DNA of 38,998 nucleotides from contig CACBNQ010000013.1 in NCBI GenBank assembly GCA_902540655.1, positions 1 through 38,998 of the forward strand, given 5' to 3'. Position 1 is the stretch's first letter. Each line of letters begins with the position of its first letter. The position numbers were made by a program, and so were the translations under genes. The stretch comes from an uncultured Alphaproteobacteria bacterium (GTDB lineage: Bacteria; Pseudomonadota; Alphaproteobacteria; Rhodobacterales; Rhodobacteraceae). The notes beneath the pieces were generated by a model. That model had not been told where the DNA came from and ran no database searches. It worked only from the letters and a program-made list of their open reading frames with translations. Shown one piece after another: positions 33,353-38,998 of the stretch.

Positions 33353-36300
33353 ATGCATATCATTTTTAATGAAGATCACTATTTAGATAATTCCAGTGTT
33401 CCAGTTGATTTAAACCAGGAGCCTGCTGATCTAGTTATTTTGTCTTTTTCAGATAGTGATTTAAATGCGTTTGCGAATGCATGGAAAAAAACGTTAGGGG
33501 ACTTTGGTAGAGAGTCTGTTCCTACATTGAGACTGGCAAATATAAAACAACTAACTCATAATTTATCTATTGATACCTACATGGAGAAAACAGTCTCCAA
33601 ATCTAAAGGTATTCTTGTAAGACTTATTGGAGGTGAGCAATATTGGCCATACGGATTAAATTATTTAAAGAGCGTATCAATTAAGAAAAAGATACCGTTG
33701 GCTGTAATACCAGCCGATGGGAGGGAAGATAAAGTTTTAGACTCGTATTCAAATTTGCCAAAGTCAACATTAGAAAACTTAAAAAATCTATGTGATGACG
33801 GCGGAGAACTATCTGCACAAGCGGTATTAGCTCAAATGGCACTTGCTGCATCACTACACTTCCCAGCCATTACAGAATTCAGCAAAGTAAAATCTCATGG
33901 TTTTTATTGCTATAAAAAAGGTATTCTAGAAAATTTTACCGTGAGCACTGACGCAAAACCTACTGTCTGTATTATATTTTATAGATCATACCTGATGGCT
34001 GATGACCTCGAACCCATAGACCAATTAACTAAAGATTTTAAAAAGAGAGGCATAAAATGCATAAGTATTTTTGTAAATTCACTTAAAATCAAATCGACCG
34101 CCAAGTGGATAGAGTCGATGTTATCGAAAATATCCCCTATTGCGATACTTAATGCTACAGCCTTTTCAGCAAAAAGTCGCGAAACTAGCAAATCTCCATT
34201 AGATCATGTGGGTGTGCCTGTTTTTCAAATAATTTTATCTACCTCTAAGAAAGAATCTTGGAGACGGAATCCAATTGGCTTAAATTCCTCTGATTTGGCT
34301 ATGCACGTTGCTATACCAGAGGTAGATGGGCGCATAAATGGAGGGATTGTAAGTTTTAAATCTGAACAAGCTTTAGACCCCGCATTACAGTTTCCAATCT
34401 CAAAGCATAAAGTCGAGAAAACTCTTTCTAAAAAGATAATAAATAAAGTTGAAAAATGGCATACTCTCAGATCTAAGAAAAATGAAGAGAAAAGAATAGC
34501 CATCGTATTATCTTCATACCCGGGTCGTGACTTTCAATTAGCTCATGCGCTTGGCCTAGACACAATTAAATCAACAAAGCATATTTTAGGTTTTCTTGGG
34601 GATAATGGATTTAAATTCTCTAACCCTGATAAGTTTTTTGAGAAGTTAAAAAGCTCTAGAATAGAGATTCCCATCAAGTTATACGAAAGACTGCTAAATC
34701 TCATTCCACTAAAACCTAGAACTAAATTATTTAAAACATGGGGTGGTTTCGAAGAAGATGTTTTTTTTGAAAAGGACAAGTTTGTTCTTCAGGGTTATAA
34801 AAACAATAATTTTTTTGTGCTGGTGCAGCCCTCAAGAGGTTTACTAGAGGATAAAAAAACCGATTATCACGATCTTGAAAAAATACCTTGTCACAGCTAT
34901 GTGGCAATGTATCTCTGGTTGCAGATGCAAAATATTGACGCATTTCTTCATATGGGAACGCATGGAAGTCTCGAATGGCTACCAGGGAAAACAGTAGGTC
35001 TTTCCAATCAGTGCTGGCCCGAGTTACTAGTAAACGACATACCTTTTATTTATCCGTTTATTGTTAATGATCCGGGAGAAGCATCGCAGGCAAAAAGAAG
35101 ATTGGGGGCTCTTACTGTGGGGCACATGCCTCCAAAAATTCAAACTATGGATCTTCCAAATGAATTGAGAGATCTTGAATTTCTATTAGATGAATATTCT
35201 ACGAGCGGTGATCTCGATCAAGTAAGGAAAGAGCATATTGAAAAGAAAATAATTCATGAGGCTAAGAAAATAAAATTAGATAAAGAGCTATCAGTTGATC
35301 CCATAACATCAGATAGTGAATGGTTAACAAGAATAGACTCTTTTGTTTGTGATTTAAAGGAATCCCAGTTTTCAAGTGGTCTTCATATATTTGGCAAAGG
35401 AGATTGTGGAGCATCCGAACTGAATGGCTTACTCCGATGCCTAGAGGGAAAAAGAATTAACAGTGGACCATCGGGATCGCCATATAGGAACCGTACTGAT
35501 ATTAAACCTACAGGCAGGAATATATATGCTGTAGACCCTAGATCGATACCCACAAAAATAGCTTTCCAAAATGGTCAAGCAATGGCAGATGAATTTGTAA
35601 GACAATATTTGCAAGACAATGGAGATTATCCAAAAAATTTAACCATTGATCTTTGGGGATCAGCATCCATGCGAACGGGAGGACAAGAGTACTCAATGGC
35701 ACTTGCTTTTGCTGGCCTTACACCAATTTGGGACAAAAATAACGCTCGGATCCTTGGCTTTAGCATTCTATCACTAGCAGAGCTAGGTCGCCCGAGAATT
35801 GATATTACTATCAGACAGTCAGGTTTGTTCAGAGACATCTTTCCAGAGCTTAATAGATTATTTTTTGATGCAATCGATAAACTTCATGAAAGAGATGAGA
35901 CATTGAAAGATAACCCTTATAAAAATAAGATTGACAGAATTTTTGCGCCTAAGCCTGGATCTTTTGGGGTAAATATCAAAGAAAAAATTGAAGGACCGCT
36001 AGCCGATCACACGGCTAAGATTGGTGAGGCATGGATTAGAAGCTCGGCTTGGGCTTATCAAAAGAATGGAAAATTTAACCAAAATACAGAAAGTCTCAAG
36101 AAAAGGTTAACCGATACTGAAGCACTAATTCACTCTCATGATTTATGTGAAAGTGATTTGTTGTCAGCAAAGGATTATGCTGACCACATAGGGGGTTTTA
36201 ACGCAGCTGTTACCAGTATGCAGAAAACTAATCCTAAACTATACCATTTAGATATTTCATCCGATGGAATTCCAAAAGTTCGTACAACAAATCAAGAATT

Positions 36301-36628
36301 AGCAAGAATTATCAGGGGAAAGCTTTCTGACGATAAGTGGGTCTCAGGAATGTTGCAGCATGGCTACAGAGGCGCGGCTGAAATAACAGAACTAGTATTC
36401 AACTTGTCTAATTTTGGCAAATCTGGAGTATATTTACCTAATCACTTAATAGAATTGGTATATAACTCAACTTTAGCCAATACAAAGGTTGCTGACTTTA
36501 TGGCAGAGGAAAATATAGACGCCCTTAAAGGTTTAGACAATACTTTTAGTGAGCTTAGAGACTTAGGTCTATGGAAAAGTTTTCATAACTCTATTCGATA
36601 TGAGGAAAGACTAGTTGAAAATGGCTAG
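33353..36628 (+). CDS. cobN: Aerobic cobaltochelatase subunit CobN
   Basis: A 1091-residue large chelatase subunit, shorter than Pseudomonas denitrificans CobN (about 1275) but in the range seen in related alphaproteobacteria. DLVILSFSDSDLNAFANAW at the N-terminus and the hallmark LHMGTHGSLEWLPGKTVGLS near 530 are clear. Later blocks are DLWGSASMRTGGQEYSMAL and YADHIGGFNAAV. It binds hydrogenobyrinic acid a,c-diamide and inserts cobalt with the CobS/CobT AAA+ subunits, which are not in the window. cobG overlaps its end by 8 nt. Confidence 0.96.
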   Translation: MHIIFNEDHYLDNSSVPVDLNQEPADLVILSFSDSDLNAFANAWKKTLGDFGRESVPTLRLANIKQLTHNLSIDTYMEKTVSKSKGILVRLIGGEQYWPYGLNYLKSVSIKKKIPLAVIPADGREDKVLDSYSNLPKSTLENLKNLCDDGGELSAQAVLAQMALAASLHFPAITEFSKVKSHGFYCYKKGILENFTVSTDAKPTVCIIFYRSYLMADDLEPIDQLTKDFKKRGIKCISIFVNSLKIKSTAKWIESMLSKISPIAILNATAFSAKSRETSKSPLDHVGVPVFQIILSTSKKESWRRNPIGLNSSDLAMHVAIPEVDGRINGGIVSFKSEQALDPALQFPISKHKVEKTLSKKIINKVEKWHTLRSKKNEEKRIAIVLSSYPGRDFQLAHALGLDTIKSTKHILGFLGDNGFKFSNPDKFFEKLKSSRIEIPIKLYERLLNLIPLKPRTKLFKTWGGFEEDVFFEKDKFVLQGYKNNNFFVLVQPSRGLLEDKKTDYHDLEKIPCHSYVAMYLWLQMQNIDAFLHMGTHGSLEWLPGKTVGLSNQCWPELLVNDIPFIYPFIVNDPGEASQAKRRLGALTVGHMPPKIQTMDLPNELRDLEFLLDEYSTSGDLDQVRKEHIEKKIIHEAKKIKLDKELSVDPITSDSEWLTRIDSFVCDLKESQFSSGLHIFGKGDCGASELNGLLRCLEGKRINSGPSGSPYRNRTDIKPTGRNIYAVDPRSIPTKIAFQNGQAMADEFVRQYLQDNGDYPKNLTIDLWGSASMRTGGQEYSMALAFAGLTPIWDKNNARILGFSILSLAELGRPRIDITIRQSGLFRDIFPELNRLFFDAIDKLHERDETLKDNPYKNKIDRIFAPKPGSFGVNIKEKIEGPLADHTAKIGEAWIRSSAWAYQKNGKFNQNTESLKKRLTDTEALIHSHDLCESDLLSAKDYADHIGGFNAAVTSMQKTNPKLYHLDISSDGIPKVRTTNQELARIIRGKLSDDKWVSGMLQHGYRGAAEITELVFNLSNFGKSGVYLPNHLIELVYNSTLANTKVADFMAEENIDALKGLDNTFSELRDLGLWKSFHNSIRYEERLVENG

Positions 36629-37751
36629 GGTCTTAGGAATATGCCCAACTATTGACTCACCAATTAAATCTAATGATGGTTACTTAATCCGTTTCAGGCC
36701 AAAATACGGATATCTCTCATCTAAACAACTCTCTATTCTTGCTGATGCAATTTCTTGTTCTGGAAGTAACTTTATCGAATTGACATCGCGAGCTAACATC
36801 ACAGTAAGAGGTCTTCAAAAAAAACATCTTGAACAGCTATCAAATTTTCTTAATCAGGCCGGTATTATTAATGCTGCTGAAAAAAAGGAGAATATTTCAA
36901 ATATCATTTATAGTCCCTTTTCTACGAAAAATAAAAACCTAACACAAAAGATAGCAAGTATTTTAGAAGATAATCTTAATAATCTCCCCAAACTCCATAA
37001 GAAATTCGGTATTGCTGTTGACTTAGGAGAAGTGGCCAGCCTGCAAGAAACCAATGCAGACCTCAGGATAGAGACAAACAAAGAAAAAATTCTAATTTTA
37101 AGAATTGACGGTTCAGACCGCGGTATAGTTGTAGAACCAGAAACATTAATTGAAAAAATAGAAATGATTTTAAGTAATGTAATGGCTGTCTCGAACCAGC
37201 TGAAAAGCAGAGATTTAATAAATTCAATTGGAGAGATAGACCATATTTATTTTCCAGACATTAAACCAAGAAAACAAAATTTTTCTCCACGACTCGGTCC
37301 CTGTTTTGGAGGATATATGATTACGGTACCTGGAGGAAAATTTTCAAGTCACCAACTGAGGGAATTAGCTTCGCATGTTAAGGGAGTAGCAGTGACCCCA
37401 TGGAAATCTTTTTTTATTAATTCAGCCAAAACAAAACCACCTTTAAGATTTCTCTCAAAAAATACAGGTTATGATCTGAGCGTGAGCTATTGCTCTGGTA
37501 AACCCTATTGTAGTCAAGGCATTTTGGAAACCAGTCAGGTGGCAAAAGTGGTCACTACGTTTCTTAAAGAAAGATTAAAAAATAGAAAAAATAAAGCAAA
37601 GATTCACATAAGTGGTTGTTTAAAAAATTGTGGTCTCTCAAAGCAGACATCGATACTTATTAACAGTTCAGGAGGGGAAAAGTCTGTAAGCGTAAAAGAT
37701 GAGAAATTTCAGCATTTAGCATCAAAAATTTTTATGGAATTGAATAAATGA
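36621..37751 (+). CDS. cobG: Precorrin-3B synthase CobG
   Basis: A 376-residue protein of the nitrite/sulfite reductase superfamily with two ferredoxin-like halves. The N-terminal GYLIRFRPKYGYLS and FIELTSRANITVRGL and the Fe-S ligands Cys291, Cys297 (CSGKPYC), Cys333 and Cys337 (CLKNC) are all present. The C-x5-C and C-x3-C pairs are those of sulfite reductases. CobG uses O2 to hydroxylate precorrin-3A and make its lactone, so its presence marks the aerobic B12 route. ATG 36621 overlaps cobN by 8 nt; TTG 36615 is an alternative. Confidence 0.93.
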   Translation: MARVLGICPTIDSPIKSNDGYLIRFRPKYGYLSSKQLSILADAISCSGSNFIELTSRANITVRGLQKKHLEQLSNFLNQAGIINAAEKKENISNIIYSPFSTKNKNLTQKIASILEDNLNNLPKLHKKFGIAVDLGEVASLQETNADLRIETNKEKILILRIDGSDRGIVVEPETLIEKIEMILSNVMAVSNQLKSRDLINSIGEIDHIYFPDIKPRKQNFSPRLGPCFGGYMITVPGGKFSSHQLRELASHVKGVAVTPWKSFFINSAKTKPPLRFLSKNTGYDLSVSYCSGKPYCSQGILETSQVAKVVTTFLKERLKNRKNKAKIHISGCLKNCGLSKQTSILINSSGGEKSVSVKDEKFQHLASKIFMELNK

Positions 37752-38377
37752 CATTTGAATACGAAAGAAGCCCAGACAAAATTTATGAGCAATCTTTTTC
37801 TATTATTCGAAAAGAAGCGGACCTCTCTTCTTTTTCAAACCTTGAAGAGAAAATTGCAGTGAGGATGATACATGCCCTTGGTCTTATTGGGCTGGAAAAA
37901 TATATTCAATTTACACCAGATTTTGTTAGCAAAGTAAGAGATGCTTTAGAGCGAGGAGCTCGGATTATTTGCGATACGAGGATGGTAAGTGAGGGAATAA
38001 CAAAAGCAAGACTACCAGCGGACAATGAAATCATCTGTACTTTGAATGATAAGTCCGTACCAGACATTGCAAAACGAATATCGAATACCAGAACGGCTGC
38101 AGCAATTCATTTATGGGAAGATTACATACAAGATTCTCTAATTGTTTTTGGTAACGCTCCCACTGCGTTATTTTATTTGTTAGAGTTTCTTGGTAAGAGA
38201 AAAAACTTGAAACCTGCGGGCATAATTGGTTGCCCTGTCGGGTTTGTTGGAGCCGCGGAATCTAAGCAAGCATTAATCGAAGTAAAAACGCTGAACAGTC
38301 TAGTTGTTAAAGGCCGGTTGGGGGGAAGTGCTGTAGCGGTAGCTGCAGTTAACGCCTTGGCACAGGAGAAAGAATAA
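37748..38377 (+). CDS. cobH: Precorrin-8X methylmutase CobH
   Basis: A 209-residue enzyme of normal length. RMIHALGLIGL holds the catalytic His of the family (equivalent to His43). GARIICDTRMVSEGITKARL, FGNAPTALFYLLE and GIIGCPVGFVGAAESKQAL are typical. It moves the methyl group from C-11 to C-12 to form hydrogenobyrinic acid. Its ATG overlaps the cobG stop (ATGA), and cobI follows after 2 nt. Confidence 0.96.
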   Translation: MTFEYERSPDKIYEQSFSIIRKEADLSSFSNLEEKIAVRMIHALGLIGLEKYIQFTPDFVSKVRDALERGARIICDTRMVSEGITKARLPADNEIICTLNDKSVPDIAKRISNTRTAAAIHLWEDYIQDSLIVFGNAPTALFYLLEFLGKRKNLKPAGIIGCPVGFVGAAESKQALIEVKTLNSLVVKGRLGGSAVAVAAVNALAQEKE

Positions 38378-38379
38378 AT

Positions 38380-38998
38380 ATGTATAGTATATATTGCGTC
38401 GGGGTTGGGCCGGGAGATCCAGAGTTACTGACAGTTAAGGCATCCAGAATAATATCCGATGCAAGACAAATAGCATATTTCAGAAAAAAAAATACGTTGG
38501 GCAGAGCGAGAGCGATTATACAAACATTAATTTCCAATAGTGCGCCCTTTGAATACGCTATGGAATACCCTGTAACTAATGAAGTCGATTTTCGATCTGA
38601 TAAATATAAGCATTCGATTAATCGATTTTATGATGACTGTGCCAATAAACTAAAGAAACTCTTATTGAACGACGATGTGGTGGTCATATCAGAAGGTGAT
38701 CCTCTTTTTTATGGATCATTTGTTCATCTATTTAGACTTTTGAAAAAAGATGTGAATATAGAATTCGTGCCTGGAATAACTGCAATGTCAGGTGCTTGGA
38801 ACAATTCTAAGTTACCAATAGCAATGGGAGATCAACCCCTAACTATCCTAATGGGCATACAAAGTCGCGAAGAATTAAAGAGCCATCTTGAGAGTTCCAA
38901 AAATGTTGTAATCATGAAAGTGGGTACCCAATTAGAAAAAGTAAAATCTGTACTAGAAGAAACGGATCGGCATAATGAGGCATTAGTAATTGAAAAAG
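38380..38998 (+). CDS. cobI: Precorrin-2 C20-methyltransferase CobI, 3' end missing
   Basis: The frame opens at ATG 38380 and runs 206 codons without a stop to the window edge. The product begins with the tetrapyrrole methylase P-loop-like YCVGVGPGDPELLTVKA. It continues with ISEGDPLFYGSF near residue 107 and EFVPGITAMSG near 131, which are the SAM-binding signatures of CobI/CbiL. It methylates C20 of precorrin-2 with SAM. Full CobI is about 240-245 residues, so only about 40 are missing. It lies 2 nt after cobH in the riboswitch-led operon. Confidence 0.93.
   Translation, partial: MYSIYCVGVGPGDPELLTVKASRIISDARQIAYFRKKNTLGRARAIIQTLISNSAPFEYAMEYPVTNEVDFRSDKYKHSINRFYDDCANKLKKLLLNDDVVVISEGDPLFYGSFVHLFRLLKKDVNIEFVPGITAMSGAWNNSKLPIAMGDQPLTILMGIQSREELKSHLESSKNVVIMKVGTQLEKVKSVLEETDRHNEALVIEK

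Noticed and set aside
1-38998. Mobile elements, defence islands, CRISPR arrays and toxin-antitoxin pairs.
   Set aside because: No transposase, integrase, direct-repeat array or small paired genes are visible; all sizeable space is filled by conserved metabolic genes.

Overview
The window looks like a compact, AT-rich (roughly two-thirds A+T by eye), free-living and probably marine alphaproteobacterial genome. The basis is gene order and protein character: rsmE-gshA with ubiA, SDR-uvrC-pgsA-moaD-moaE, pyrB-pseudo-pyrC-plsY near moaB and a UDG-like gene, and an oxygen-dependent cobalamin cluster whose CobN resembles that of Rhodobacterales. I cannot name the genus. I see no tRNA, rRNA, insertion sequence, phage gene or CRISPR array. 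Genes are packed tightly, and seven convergent pairs are separated by 8 nt or less or overlap.

Bases 1-23 kb are mostly housekeeping. In order: the 3' end of a Sua5-type t6A synthase; YqgE; a secreted DsbD-alpha-like thiol protein; an RND efflux pair (permease and adaptor); moaB; a UDG-family protein that seems to have lost its catalytic motifs; pyrB with a dihydroorotase-like partner lacking the metal-binding HxH; plsY; gshA; rsmE; ubiA; moaE and moaD; pgsA; uvrC; a FolM/PTR1-type short-chain reductase; a SppA/SohB-type protease; an aldo/keto reductase; and a two-gene ABC-2 exporter. Bases 21.8-26.5 kb hold a glutaryl-CoA dehydrogenase divergent from an omega-amino-acid aminotransferase, then SelO overlapping a cytochrome b561.

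Bases 26.5 kb to the end are a cobalamin (B12) biosynthesis region of the aerobic type. It is arranged as cobT (-), cobD-cobC (+), cobQ-cobO (-), then a riboswitch-led block (+) of a DUF1636 Cys-rich protein, cobW, cobN, cobG, cobH and cobI, running off the right edge. CobG, CobI and CobH make the corrin ring, CobN is the large cobaltochelatase subunit, and CobO, CobQ, CobC/CobD and CobT adenosylate, amidate and attach the linker and lower-ligand parts. The small chelatase subunits, the remaining methyltransferases, and cobP and cobV are not in the window.

The only non-coding stretch over 300 bases (31644-31949) holds a class I-like cobalamin riboswitch with a plausible promoter, kissing loop and ribosome-site-sequestering platform. 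The best leads for something new are that switch mechanism, the DUF1636-CobW pair as a possible cobalt-delivery module, the inactive-looking UDG homologue, and terminator-free convergent gene packing. I do not see a clearly unknown multi-gene system.
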